A stretch of 64,000 bases of DNA from Misgurnus anguillicaudatus (taxonomy: Eukaryota > Chordata > Actinopteri > Cypriniformes > Cobitidae). Shown here in pieces: positions 25,165 to 40,650 of the stretch. Every line of letters starts with the position of its first letter. Position 1 is the stretch's first letter. Under the pieces are notes generated by a model. The model saw only the letters and a list, made by a program, of their open reading frames with translations, was not told where the DNA came from and made no database searches. Where the stretch lies: assembly GCF_027580225.2 (NCBI RefSeq), contig NC_073339.2, positions 43,957,501 through 44,021,500 of the forward strand, written 5' to 3'. The position numbers were made by a program, and so were the translations under genes.

Positions 25165-25288
25165 TTTGTGGGTATTTGGCAGATGTTTTTATATAAAGCG
25201 ACTTTGGGTGCATTCAGTCTGTATTTTTTTCTCTTGGATTGAACCTGTGACATTTGCGTTTGCTAGCACCATGCTCTACGGATTGAAC
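25165..25288 (-). repeat. tRNA-derived SINE, minus strand
   Basis: Read on the minus strand it has the tRNA-like gttcaatccgtagagcatgg type head (25268-25288) and ends in the tail strip, here tttggcagatgtttttatat on the + strand. It is the same family as the copies at 21165 and 56191. Confidence 0.6.
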
Positions 25289-25845
25289 TAATACGACTTA
25301 ACACTTGGCCAATAGGATAATATGCAATGGAAAATAGTGAATACTTTTGCAAGAGAGTGTGTGTTTGTGTATTAAATGTAGAAACAATGCCTTGCAATCA
25401 TCCCGAACGCCTTGATTTCAAGTGCAAGGGTAACTCATATTTTCTTAAAAACATAAAAGGTTTATGTCATATTTGTGATTGCGTGTACCTACAAACAATC
25501 CCATTGCAAACTTAAAGGAGAGCTGATGGAATGCTGTAGTGTTACACATACACCACACTTGTCTTTACCTTCAGTCTGATACATGGTGCGTGTTGTTCTC
25601 AACCTGGGGAAATGATGCGGGCGACACCAAGACTCACTCCATTGATATCCAAGACAGTTTCCACCCTAATGACTGTTTGGCTTGTCATTTTGACGTGTGA
25701 CTGTAATACTGCTAATGTAATTGTGTTTCGCCCGAACTTTCCACTTTGGAAGTATATTTTTCAGCTTGTAGGAGTTGTTTTCTTTTCCTGCCAAGAAAAA
25801 TGCCAGTGCTAACCACCGTGACCAAATGTGATTTCTTTACCGCAG

Positions 25846-25932
25846 CGGCCTGACTCGGACCGTGGAGATCTCGGGAGAAAAGGGACCTCTGGGAATTAAA
25901 GTTATACCGTACTCTTCATCTCTGAGCGGAAG
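25846..25932 (+). CDS. pard3b: pard3b exon: start of PDZ1
   Basis: The acceptor is ttaccgcag ending at 25845 and the donor gtaaac at 25933. The first base completes a Ser codon. The frame reads GLTRTVEISGEKGPLGIKV and then IPYSSSLSGR, ending in phase 2. The strip TVEISGE is the first strand of PDZ1, and GPLGI is its carboxylate-binding loop, the position of GLGF in standard PDZ domains. Mammalian PARD3B has MTRTVEISGEGGPLGIHV here, so the identity is high. PDZ1 of PAR-3 proteins binds junctional adhesion molecules and PAR-6. Confidence 0.95.
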
Positions 25933-26515
25933 GTAAACTACAAACACACACCTGCTTGCTTGTGTAATGCTCACACATTCGCATGATAAGTTTAAAATCT
26001 GGGTTGAGCCACCGGGTTGATATTTAAAGGGGTCATATTATGATTTTTTTTGAAGATTTAAAATAAATATTTTGTGTCCCCAAAGTGCATATGTGAAGTT
26101 TTAGCACAAAATACCTCACAGGTAATTTATTATAGAATGTTAAAATTGCCACTTTGTAGGTGCGAGCAAAAATGTGGCGTTTTGGGTGTGTCCTCTAAAA
26201 TGCAAATGAGCTGATGAAATGCAAACACTCATCGCCATGATGGTGGTTTGTTGAAACTGAAACTCAATTGTGCTGTCAATTATTTTTCACTCTCTCTTTC
26301 TCTCTGCACTAAATGGCCTAAAATTCCTAAAATTAAAACCCTGGCTAAATATCTGTCAAATAAAGCTTGCATCATTAACATTCAAAAATTACTCCAAGGT
26401 GGTATGTATGAGTTTTGACCATATTTTCTCGTTATTCCAGTTTAAAGGCCATAACACCAAGTTTATACAGTTTGGTGTCAAATTTTTGCCCGACCCAGGT
26501 TTTCCTGCAGAAAAT

Positions 26516-27305
26516 TAGTTAGGTAAGGTGGTAGGTTTGGGCGGTTGGGCGGTGCCGGGGGCCTGGCAATCAAAGGGGCGTACGCGTCATGATGAAAATT
26601 AAAATATTTTTATTAAAAACTCAAAAATAACACTTAATTTTGAAGAAACTATGACAGAAAATGAGCACATATTTGATTATTAATGAATTAAATGTTTTTA
26701 ACAGATACCTCTAATGGGAATAGCTGCGTGATTAAGTGAAACTAAAGGGTTAATAAACACAAACTGAAGCAGATTTGTAGAACGTCTGGCGAAGGATAAT
26801 AGATAGCGCGAAGATTGTAAAAACTGATTATTTCCCACTATTAATTACATTATCTTAAAGGAGTGTAACTACTGTAACATGTAAATAATGCATATAAATA
26901 AAGTGAGCAAGAGCGCTCAACAATTATATCGAATCAATAAGCACGTGAAACCTAGCTAGCAGGTTGCTCAAACAACAAAATCACCAGCTAACTTACTTTA
27001 AATTTGCAAAAACTACAGACTAATACAATAACAGGCTTAAATAAACCCAAAACATAAGTCCATTTACAGTTCTCACGGACACGTTTTTTATCAACTGGCT
27101 ATCCTCCAGACAGTGAATGATCACGTCTTTCTCTCATTTTGGCCATGTGGTGCGCGTGGCCGCTCGCGGTGTGAAGCGTGTCCTGCACTTGACGGCCTTT
27201 TGTGCAGCAATTTTTTTTTTGGACAACCTAGTTAAGGCGGTAAGGTTTTCCAGCTTAGGCTGGCCACCCGAACTGCAAAGTGCTGCGGGAAACCCTGCAA
27301 CGAAT
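26516..27305 (+). mobile_element. DNA element, forward copy of an inverted pair 20 kb apart
   Basis: The element runs from about attagttaggtaaggtgg to about aaagtgctgcgggaaaccct. It includes cgtacgcgtcatgatgaaaa, gatacctctaatgggaatag and gttgctcaaacaacaaaatc. A second copy lies in reverse orientation at 46823-47683. Both copies contain a short chance frame with the peptide PPELQSAAG, which reflects shared DNA and is not evidence for a gene. The superfamily is not clear to me. Confidence 0.75.
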
Positions 27306-28528
27306 GGCGTGATTTTGGAAATGGAAACATTATTGAAGATTATTGAAGAAATACATGCACTCTAAAATTGTTGGAAAATGTGGACAAACTCTATCGTTGG
27401 GTTAAATGGTGGCTCTCAGACTTTTTCGGCATGTGGCCCCCCTTGTGTATGGTGCATGTACTGGCCCCCTGGCACATTCTGCCCCCCCCTTGCACAATCT
27501 TCCGCAGTTTGAGAACCACTAGGTTAAATTAACCTAGAATATGTCAATCGCAACAGCTAAGTTTGTCCATATTTTCCCCAACCACGGTTAAAATTATCCA
27601 GCAATTTTTAAAGTGTGTTGTGCCATGCTTGATTATATTCTCATTATTTACATACTATTAGATCACATATAGGACATTTCCTCCATAATAAAACGCAGAC
27701 ATGGGAAGTAAGGAGTTGAATGGCTCTTTCAGGCTGCATGCACAGGTCAGAAGTGCAGGCCTCCGGGGCAAGGACACACACATGCTTAGAGACAGGAAGT
27801 TGTCCCTGGGTGGACGGTGACATACTTCCTGTTGTTGAGCCCTGTGCTCCCTGGTGTGGACCGGATGGAAATAGACTCTCTCTCTGTAGGTGGGCAGACC
27901 TGTTGAGTGGCCTGGTGAACCGCTTTCGGTCTGGGGTGTGTATGTCTCAATGGGAGCCTTGAAGTCTTTAAGGAAGTAACAACAAATTATATCCTGTATT
28001 TAGTCCAGTTGCCCTGTAGGTATAGAAGTTATCACTGCTAGCGTGAGAGGTCTTAACACAGATTATACACAGATGTAAGATCTTTATTAAGAGAAAAGAC
28101 AGCTGGGATTTGTCCAAAAAGTGTTAAGTAGTATTAGGAATAATGCCCTGCTTGTCTTGAACTATACAGCAAATAGTGGAAGACCTAAACATCTTTTTTT
28201 CTAGTCTGAAGATGTGCATTTTTTTTTGTTTACATAACGTGACATTGCCATAATAAATTCAGTTATTGCTATTTATTTATTGTTTTCAATTTAATAATTT
28301 ATTGGTTTGGGTTTTGATCTTCAAACAAAAAGCTGATAAGGATAAAACATCTACTTACCATAAGTTTTGGCTCTGATCAGATGTATTTATTGCTTTTCTA
28401 AAGCTGCAGTGTTATCTTTTTAACACAAACCATATGACAGATGTATTTATATTTTATTTTATGGCTGATTGGTCTAGTTTTATTGACAGAGGACTATTAA
28501 AGTTTCTCATAAAACTACATACATTTAA

Positions 28529-29378
28529 AGGGAATCTGTTATGCAAAATCTACTTTTACAAGGTGTTTGAACATAAATGTATGGGCAACACATTACAATA
28601 AGGTTCATTAGTTAACATTAGTTAACTATATTAGTTAACATGAACTAATAATGAACTGCACTTACACAGCATTTATTAATCTTCGTTAATGTTAAATTCA
28701 ACAACTACTAATACTTTTTTAAAATCTTGTTAACGTTAGTTAATGCACTGTGAACTAACATGAACAAACAATTAAAAGCTTTATTTCTACTAACTAACAT
28801 TAACAAAGATTAATAAAGACTGTAACAAATGTATTGCTCATGGGTTGTTTATATTAGTTAATACATTAACTAATGTTAACTAATGAACCTTTTTGTAAAG
28901 TGTTACTAATGTGGGTTGGCCGTATGTGAACACAACCACGCTAAAAAATAAATCCACACAATCTTTTTTTTGAATACCTTTTAAACCAAAGTTGTTTTAT
29001 TAGACATGCCGTTTTGATTTTCTTGTTAATGTGACATCACACTGATAAAGCCCCACCCACAGTCACTGACTGACAGTCCTGCATTACTATAGTTTCCACC
29101 CTCAGCAAGTTGTACGGTGTCTACATATCTTAATAGTGAGATACTATTGTCCAATACTGGAATCAGATCCATTTAACCTGAAAGCTTTTGGTAAGGGAGT
29201 GAGAAGCTGTAGCTCATTTGCATTTAAAGGTACAGACACGAAAACAGCGCATTTTTGCTCCCACCCAAATAGGTGCATTTTGGACATGCTATAACAAATG
29301 ATCCGTGGGGTATTTACAGACACATTTGGGCACACCCAAAATGTTACATCTTGTAAAAATGGGCATAATAGGTGCCCT
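28529..29378. mobile_element. TTAA-flanked element with a second element nested inside
   Basis: The ends agggaatctgttatgcaaaa and gggcataataggtgccct are imperfect inverted repeats flanked by TTAA at 28525-28528 and 29379-29382. A second common fish repeat is nested at about 28587-28905, with aataaggttcattagttaac at one end and gttaactaatgaaccttt inverted at the other. There is no coding content. Confidence 0.75.
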
Positions 29379-29437
29379 TTAAAAAAATGTGTTTGAATTC
29401 ATGAACATTTCATTCATCTTTCTGTTTGTGTCATTAG

Positions 29438-29563
29438 GACTCTGGGTCTTCATATCCGATCGGTGGAGGAAAACAGCCGCTCTGCGCGAGAGGGCATCTT
29501 TCAAGAGGACGAGTGCATTGTTCAGATCAATGACATCGAGTTAATAGACAAGTCCTTTGCTCA
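29438..29563 (+). CDS. pard3b: pard3b exon: middle of PDZ1
   Basis: The acceptor is gtcattag ending at 29437 and the donor gtgagt at 29564. The exon begins by completing Arg and reads TLGLHIRSVEENSRSAREG then IFQEDECIVQINDIELIDKS and FA. It ends in phase 2. The pattern GLxIRxVEENSRSxREGxFxExECIVxIN is nearly the mammalian PARD3B sequence (GLFIRGIEDNSRSKREGLFHENECIVKIN). It covers PDZ1 strands from the third to the fifth and the helix before the partner groove. It is 126 bases, divisible by three. Confidence 0.97.
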
Positions 29564-31244
29564 GTGAGTGTTTGACTCGTCCATCCCTCACGCTTTTATT
29601 GTTGTCATATGGATTACTAATCATCTCGCTCTCCACTTCATTCTTGCTTTTAACATCCGCCTTTTGTGTTGTTTTCTCTTTTCTTTGAGAGTTTTACTGC
29701 AATAACTTTACAACAAAAGAGGAAGCCCTTCTAACTTTCAAAAAGACGGGGATTAAATGAAATGGATAATTTTGAGAAATTCCTTGAGTTGGGGAAATAA
29801 AAACTGTAATGATGTCAGACATTTTTCTCCTGCGGTGTCCTGTAGTTAACTCCAAACGTTTTCGCTTTCTTAAAAAATGCAAAAATAATCTGAAGATTAT
29901 TATGATTTTTTATATTAGTGTCGTTTATTAAATTGCTGTTGCCTTTATTTTATGGAAGCAACATAAAAAACACATGCTTTAAGGGACCTTCATACGATGA
30001 CAAAAACTATAGCGGTAACTGTAACTTTATTAGTAGTGTAGTGTAGTGTAATATTGTCTTGTTTATACAGGTGCTGCAGCTCCCCCTTGTGTTTTTTAAA
30101 GAGATGTGCAATCATTGCGGTGATCTGAAATCATCACGATGAGGTCAAACAATTGTGATGAGACGATTATTTAATCATTGTGATAGCCCTAGTGGCTATC
30201 ATGTCTTGCCATATCCAAACATCCTTCTTGGATATGAAATTGTTTAACGCCAAAAATTGAATTTTTTTTATAAACTTGCGTTCAAAACTACTAAGGCTGC
30301 TTCAAAAAGTAACTTCGCGTCTGCTTCCGTGTTGGATAAACAAAACTGCTTCGCTGTGTCGCATTGACGGCATCATCATCTTGCTGCCCCCTCCCCGTTC
30401 TGTGATTGGTTCCCTATTTCAGGGAAAAAATTGGTCCATGGTTTCCATGCTAGACTTGCAGCGTGAATAAATTTGCGCACAAGGCAGCATGGGGAAACCC
30501 AGGCTACTCTGCTCTAGATTACTCGTGAAATGTAACTTTTCATCATGCGAATTTTCCGCTCGAGTTTAATTTTTAATATTTGCACACAAAACGTGTTTTA
30601 GGGGACACGTTCGTGGCAATCGCGCTGCCCAGATCACATCATTCACATCGCCGCATGTGAATTTGTGTCTATTTGTGTCATTGCATTGATTTGGTATGTA
30701 ATCTAGCTGTGCGAATAATATGCTTTTGGTTTGTACACAGCATTAAAGTCACAAAAATGAATGTAGATGACCTGCTGTTGCTTTACGTTTTCAATGAGAC
30801 TGCTAACGTCTTTGATTCGGACACTGAAACCTACGACACTGAAAATTATATCTGGTTTTATCATTCACGAAACTGAAAAATCATGAAACTGACCCCAACG
30901 ATAACGTTCTTCATATCTTTATTGTTACGGTTGTAGTGTGGACTCAGCTGTTCTTATTTTATAAAGATTTTTTAATCAAATTGGTTATATTTATCATTCA
31001 AGAGATTTATCCTTGGTAAACCACTACAATGCACAACCTCAATTGGCTTTTATCATGCTAGACTTCAGTGACATTGCATATTTCAGGGAGCTCTTATTGT
31101 AATCTGTTTAAAAAATCTTTTGAAGTGATTCCCACTGCATCGCTTCTAGTACTCTTATAAGTCAATGAATGCGTTTCTTTCTCCTCATGCAATGTAAGAA
31201 TAACCCAAGAGTATTATAACATAGTTTTGCTCTTGACTTTGCAG
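29564..31244. other. intron at the end of PDZ1 (1.7 kb)
   Basis: It contains a truncated hAT-like element at about 30050-30192, related to the one at 1615-2010, and around it a decayed larger element with cttcatacgatgacaaaaac near 29990 and the inverted ataacgttcttcatatc near 30900. The remaining sequence is AT-rich and without recognisable content. Confidence 0.65.
30050..30192. mobile_element. truncated hAT-like element
   Basis: The strip matches the right half of the element at 1615-2010: gcagctcccccttgtgtttt, ggtgatctgaaatcatca and the terminal attgtgatagccctag. The left terminus is missing. Confidence 0.75.
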
Positions 31245-31678
31245 ATCTCAGGAGGTGTTTCGCCAAGCGATGTTTTCTCCCCCAGTGCGTTTGGAGGTGC
31301 TTCCTGTTGCCAACAAGGTTCGCTATGAAAAAAGCTTAATCGGGCAGCTTTTCAACAGCACCGATCCTGACCCTGTCCTCCCTAAAGTCAAAAGTCCCTT
31401 CTTGATCCGCAAAATGGGTTCCAGCACTGCTACCACGCCATCTCCGGAGCCCCCTGTTTCACAGACCCCGTCCCTTAAAGAGGAGGAGCTTCCACTCGCA
31501 AGACACAAGCCAGTCAACCTGGACATGCGCAAAGACACGCCCTCTCCTCCCGTCAGCGCATCACCGACCATGAAAGATCGCAGCGAGAGCCCTGCTCCCA
31601 AGACGCCGGCCCTCGCCACGCTGGTTGATATGATAAACAAAAAGCCTGAGAAGAAAATGAGGGTCGATTTGAGGAAAG
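31245..31678 (+). CDS. pard3b: pard3b exon: end of PDZ1 and Ser/Pro-rich PDZ1-PDZ2 linker
   Basis: The acceptor is actttgcag ending at 31244 and the donor gtaagt at 31679. At 434 bases this is the largest exon in the window. It completes Gln and reads SQEVFRQAMFSPPVRLEVLP, the last helix and strand of PDZ1, then VANKVRYEKSLIGQLF, close to the NREQYEKSVIGSLN of mammals. The following hundred residues are a low-complexity linker rich in Pro, Ser and Thr with several SP/TP sites (TPSPEPP, DTPSPPV, SESPAPKTP), probable phosphorylation sites. It ends KKPEKKMRVDLRKG, the basic strand that opens PDZ2. A 129-codon frame on the opposite strand is a shadow. The phase is 2 at the start and 1 at the end. 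Confidence 0.97.
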
Positions 31679-35095
<3,417 letters not shown>

Positions 35096-35164
35096 TGACA
35101 TATTTACTGCAACGGTGCAGAGCTCTAACAGGGACATGCAAGGTCAGAGCTTATAGTATGTTAA

Positions 35165-37564
35165 ATTGGAGGAGTACTCTACTTTCATAAAAATACCTTA
35201 TAATTTACTCACCCCCAAGTCATCAAAGATGTCTTTCTTTGTTCAGTTGAGAAGAAATTAAGATTTTTTTAGGAAAGCATTCCAGGATTTTTCTTCATAT
35301 AGTGGACTTCACCAGTTTACAGTTACAACACAGCTTCAAATGGCTCTAAATGATCCTAACTGAGGCATAAGGGTCTTATCTAGCAAAATGCAAAAAAAAG
35401 CACTTTCAAACCACAAATTCTCATCTTAAACTAGCCATAAGGTACATAATACCTTATGTATTATGCAATCACATCAAAAGTTCACACATGACATGCAAAA
35501 CTAGTGGTGCGCAGGGCACAAACTAATGCGGGGTTAATTGTAACACAGACCGTTTACATTGTTGCACAGGGTTGAACGATTTGTTTTTCCAGTATTTTTT
35601 TCACACTGCCAAAAGACGATCTCCCACAAAATGTATGGAAATGTAAAATGCTTTTTTTCAAAGAGTTATTAATGAACGAGGGTTTTGGTGGCATGTAAGT
35701 AAATTTTTTCATCAAAACCAATGTTATGTTATGTCATCTTCAACAGTGTCTTGTTGACTAAAACATAGCATCGTTTTGAAATGTCTGCAGCTCTTAGCAA
35801 CTTTTTTGGTGGGCTTGAAAATATTTTCACCCAGCGGGGTTAATTGTAACGCTGTGTTACAACTAACCCCTCAGCACTTACGATATAAAAACGCTAACGG
35901 TAGCGTAATTCTTGCTGTTGTTTTAAATAGTCTATATAATCACTAATGATTGCTGGCTGCCAACAAAATAAAGGTGCCTGTCCTATCAAAATTTGTGTCA
36001 AAATTGGTTTTTGTTCATATCTTTAATATTGATTGAATAAGGTCACGTCAAAGATTGAAATATTAATGAAATGAATGGCTAAAATCAGACTTTGATTTTC
36101 ATGATCTCAGAATTTGATTTTGAGACTTTAGTATGTTTTTTACAGGGTCACATATAAAAATGTTTTGTTTTTTGTCATAATTGTGCTGCTTTTTTCACAT
36201 ATTTAGACATTTGTATCCATGTATAATTGAACTGTGGTTAGATGAGGGATGCAAAGTGTAGACACCTGTCTATTATAAGCCTCTTTCACACAGTAATTCT
36301 GGTTAATTACCATGAATTTACCAGAATGAATTTACCAGTAAATACAAAAATGTGCTGTTCACACATGCAGTGACGTTCCGTCTTTTTACCAGTAAGACAT
36401 CATTCACACATCAGTATCAAAATACCGGTAAACTCGGAGAGAAAGCGGAAGTTACCTGTGGCGCGCGGCCGGCGAGCTCCGTCCGTGTCGTATTTGTAAA
36501 CGGCGGGTTATGACTTAATATCCACGGTCCGTATTTTGTTGTTTTCACATCTGTGGCAAACGGTCGCGAAGTTGCTCGTGACCAAACAACATTGCGTTAG
36601 GCGGCGTCAAACGGAACCTGCGCGTTTGCACATTAGGCTTCACAGATGGTGTGCTAAGGACGTCGGCAATTTGGCAATTAGATGGTAAGCTGTTTTAAAC
36701 AACTTTGGTGAAGAAATGTGGATGTTAACTTCAGGTGTGCTCGACTTTTAAGCAACATGTGTGTGGAAACGTCCGTAAACAGTCTGGGGGAAACCCCGTC
36801 ACCTGTATAAAAAACTTTCTGATTGGCCCGCCCGATCTGTCAGCGCGGTCTGACGTCATCTAAATGCCGGTAATGCTATATTTTTCGTTCACACACAGCG
36901 CTTACCGGTAAATTACCGTTAATCTTACAACCTGTCTTACTGGTAAATTGGGAGCACTGATTTACCGGAAAGGTTCTGTTCACACATGACATGTTAACTG
37001 CAATTTACCAGTAAATTACCAGTAAAGACTGTATGTGTGAAAGGGACTATAGACAGATATATAAACAAGACAAAGCTGGGTATTGGCAAGCTGGGTATTG
37101 GCAAGCGCCTCACGATACGATACGTATCACAATACATGGGTCATGATACAATGTATCACGATACGTTACGCTCCGCGTTGCGATACATTGCACTGCTTTT
37201 TCTTTTTTATTAAAAATGTGAAAAATAGAGGTGATATGTGCTACTGCAAGACAAGAAGTTGTCACTTAAAAAATGTATTTTTTTTGTGCGAAATTGACAA
37301 TCGTTTAGCTAGATTAAGACCCTTATGCCTCGGTTGGGATCGTTTAGAGCCATTTGAAGCTGCGTTAAAACTGCAATTTTAAATTGCATTGAAACTGTAA
37401 ACTGTTGAGGAATATGGAGAAAAATTCTGGAATGTTTTCCTAAAAAAAAAATCTTCTCAACTGAACAAAGAAAGACATACAGTAAACATCTTGGATGACA
37501 TGGGGTTAAATTATTGGGATGTTTTTTATGAATTTTCTTTTTTCTATGAAAGTGGAATATTCCT
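35165..37564. mobile_element. long TTAA-flanked element with about 260-bp inverted arms
   Basis: The arm at 35165-35395 (ctactttcataa, ttactcacccccaagtcatc, ctgaggcataagggtctta) is inverted at about 37305-37564 (aagacccttatgcctcgg, acatcttggatgacatgggg, tatgaaagtggaatattcct). TTAA flanks at 35161-35164 and 37565-37568. Another member of this family, itself interrupted, is at about 54995-55482. The interior is a patchwork of other repeats and has no transposase frame. Confidence 0.75.
36274..37052. mobile_element. nested element with tttcacacagt ends
   Basis: The left end gcctctttcacacagtaatt and the right end gtatgtgtgaaagggactat are inverted. Near both ends, strips such as ttaccagtaaattaccagta and its complement repeat many times. 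It is a non-coding foldback element inside the larger TTAA element. Confidence 0.65.
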
Positions 37565-37813
37565 TTAAGGTTTTCTGAAAGTAATGCCTTATGCTTTTGC
37601 TTTTGTTGAAAATACAATTTGAAGATATTGTCTCTGAAGGCATAATTGGGCTAATTGGTCATAGTCTTACACCGTCATGCTTCGGACTAAGCCGTGCGAT
37701 GGAATGAATACTCACAGTTTTCAATCTAAATCCTGTGTCCTTTGGTCGGCAAAGTGTAAAATCGAAATTCGTGTTTTTGGGGTAAGGAAACAGCTTTCCT
37801 TTGCTGTCTCTAG

Positions 37814-38110
<297 letters not shown>

Positions 38111-38925
38111 TGAGATTTATCTACGGGCTGAATCCGCACTGGAGCTGCTAACTTCGGCGTGGATCTAGCCCAGAGTCGTCTGCTATATGTGTAGAGACCT
38201 GAATATCATAGAGATTTTTTTGATTGGACCTGCAAGCAAACCAGAGTAACTTTTCAGTTTTCCTAAACACTTTTAACCCCTTTTATCGCCCAAATGACCT
38301 CATAAACACTGCCAATCTCCACCTCTGGTTGAGTTTTGTCGATTCAGCACATGACAGGAAGTCGCGCACACGACCCAGCGGTTTGACAGGAAGCCTCGGG
38401 TCACTACCGGTCATCCCCTCTTCCAGATGTTAGCATGGGGGCGCATGATCGTTGACCCCCTTTCAAAGCATCTCTGTTCTTCCTCTAAAAATCAACCCCC
38501 CTGTAGATACCCATCAATAAGTAAAACTGCAGTTGTGACACCCCATATATCTCTCATCACAGGACGGGAGAGCACATCCCTCCATTGTGTCTCTGTCTAT
38601 CCTCAGTTCATTTACAATACAGTGTCCGCTCATCAAAGGCTTTGGCTTGAGACAGGTCACAAATAAGCAGCTCCTACAGTCTGGTCAAAGACGGAATATG
38701 TTTATATATTTGACCTGGGCTGTATTACCACGGAAATGGTAGAGATTTTGCTTAATTATTCATATTGTGGTATACTGTGGGGTTTAATATTGAAACAGAA
38801 AGTGGTAGTCTGCTGTGCAAACCACACTGGAAATGCTGGTTAATTTAAATAACAATTAATAGGGCGACAGTATGGCAACATTAGTTAACAACTTTAAAGC
38901 TCACATAACACACATTGTCTATGGC

Positions 38926-39610
38926 TAGAAACTGGCATAATAATCAAGGACTTTGCTGCCGAAACATGGCAGCAATGATATTACGGAGCGCCCGAAAATA
39001 GTCCCCTTGGTAACTTTCAATAGCAGAGGACTATTTTTGGGCGCTGCGTAATATCATTGCGCCATGGTACGGCAAAAAAGTCCTTGATTATTACGCCAGA
39101 ATGAACGTATAGTTCATAGCCATATCTGCCTAGAAAATCGCAACTTTTAATTTTCCGTCGGTCTTAGTACATGATGTAACTACAGAAGAGTCTAGTTTTA
39201 AATAGAAAATATCGAAACTCTTTGGTTATTTTTTAGCGCGATGCTAACGCCAAAATGAACGTATAGTTCATAGCCATATCTGCCTAGAAAATCACAACTT
39301 TTAATTTTCCGTCGGTCTTAGTACATGATGTAACTACAGAAGAGTCTAGTTTTAAATAGAAAAAATATCGAAACTCTTTGGTTATTTTTTAGCGCGATGC
39401 TAACGCCAAAATGAACGTATAGTTCATAGCCATATCTGCCTAGAAAATCGCAACTTTTAATTTTCCGTCGGTCTTAGTACATGCTGTAACTACAGAAGAG
39501 TCTAGTTTTAAATAGGAAAAATATCGAAACTCTTTGGTTATTTTTTAGCGCGATGCTAATGGTCTAATCAGATTCAATGGATTATGCTAAGCTATGCTAA
39601 AAGTTGTAGC
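38926..39610. mobile_element. foldback element with internal tandem triplication
   Basis: The centre (about 38936-39100) is a palindrome around cgctgcgtaatatcattgcg. It is followed by three copies of a unit of about 155 bases that starts at 39101, 39255 and 39411 with atgaacgtatagttcatagc. The third copy runs into the terminal gctaatggtctaatcagatt and attatgctaagctatgct. The family is the same as at 9414-9828, where the unit is single. Copies differ by only a few bases, so the amplification looks recent. Confidence 0.85.
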
Positions 39611-40430
39611 GCCAGACCCGGAAATTGGCCGAATGGATTCCAAAACTTTAAAAATAAATGTTTTAATCTAGGGGAGCTGAAAATTAGCATATTTTCCAAA
39701 AAGTGGAGTGCCCTTTTAATGGACACTGACGAACATAAATGAACAATGAATATAACATAAGAAAATCAATAAAGGCTACAAAAATATATTGTTTATTGTT
39801 AGTTTGTTAATTCATGCATTTAGTAATTTTAGCCTTTGAAACGTTATTGTAAGGTGTTACACAATTATTTTGTCTATATTAATAATTAAATATAAAAATA
39901 ATTTTGAATTTGTGGTTTATTCATGGATTAAGCTTCATTGTACTTTTGTAAAATCTTTGCTTTTCCCAGATCTTTTCAAAATGAGCATCTGTATGTCATT
40001 GACAGAGACTGTTATTGGCTCATTAATTCTCGTTGGGCACAAAAAGAAGCAATAAAGAGCTCCTCCACAGCATCTATTCATCGAGAAAAAACTCATCCAT
40101 TTTTCCTCTCTATTCAGATTCAAAGTAGGTTAGCTCTGCCACTGCTTAGCTGGGTACATTTCAGCAGAAATGCGATGGCAGGCAAAAAGAAAAATGACAC
40201 ACTCAGGAGAAATATTTTTATTTCTGGCGGATAGAAGAGTATGAAAAGATATAATGACGGGTCTCACCATCTGCCTCTTTCGAGGGCGGGCTTGTGTGTG
40301 TGCGTATTTTTTATTTTTTTACCATGAACGCATCCAAAACTAAAATAACCTCTATAAATACCTACTTTCATATTGGATTACATCCTTACCCACCCACTGT
40401 CAGAAAAAATAAAAGCTACTGACTTAATTC

Positions 40431-40590
40431 TAGGGATGCACCGATACCACTTTTTCCATCTCCGATCCGATTCCGATACCCGAATTCTGAGTATCGGCCG
40501 ATTCCGATACCTGCCGATCCGATACTACTGTATTTTTCTTGAGCAATTTAAATTACACACAGACACACACACAGGCACACACACGCACAC

Positions 40591-40650
<60 letters not shown>

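Larger units (their letters stand above)
20120..25845. other. intron before PDZ1 (5.7 kb)
   Basis: No exon is recognised. The content is a SINE at 21165-21275, a foldback element at 21612-22009, a long-armed TTAA element at 22915-24265, a 94-base AC repeat at 24702-24795 and a minus-strand SINE at 25165-25288. The stretches 20130-21160, 22020-22900 and 25300-25840 show nothing I can name. Confidence 0.75.
25933..29437. other. intron within PDZ1 (3.5 kb)
   Basis: Contents are a fragment of a TTAA repeat starting ttaaaggggtcatattatg near 26033, the long element at 26516-27305 that is repeated in inverted form at 46823-47683, and the nested TTAA element at 28529-29378. The stretch 27310-28520 has no repeat or gene that I recognise. 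Confidence 0.75.

Noticed and set aside
27117..27365. Frame with the peptide PPELQSAAG shared with a minus-strand frame at 46767-46991
   Set aside because: Both are within copies of one transposable element. A shared peptide follows from shared DNA, and neither frame has a recognised domain.
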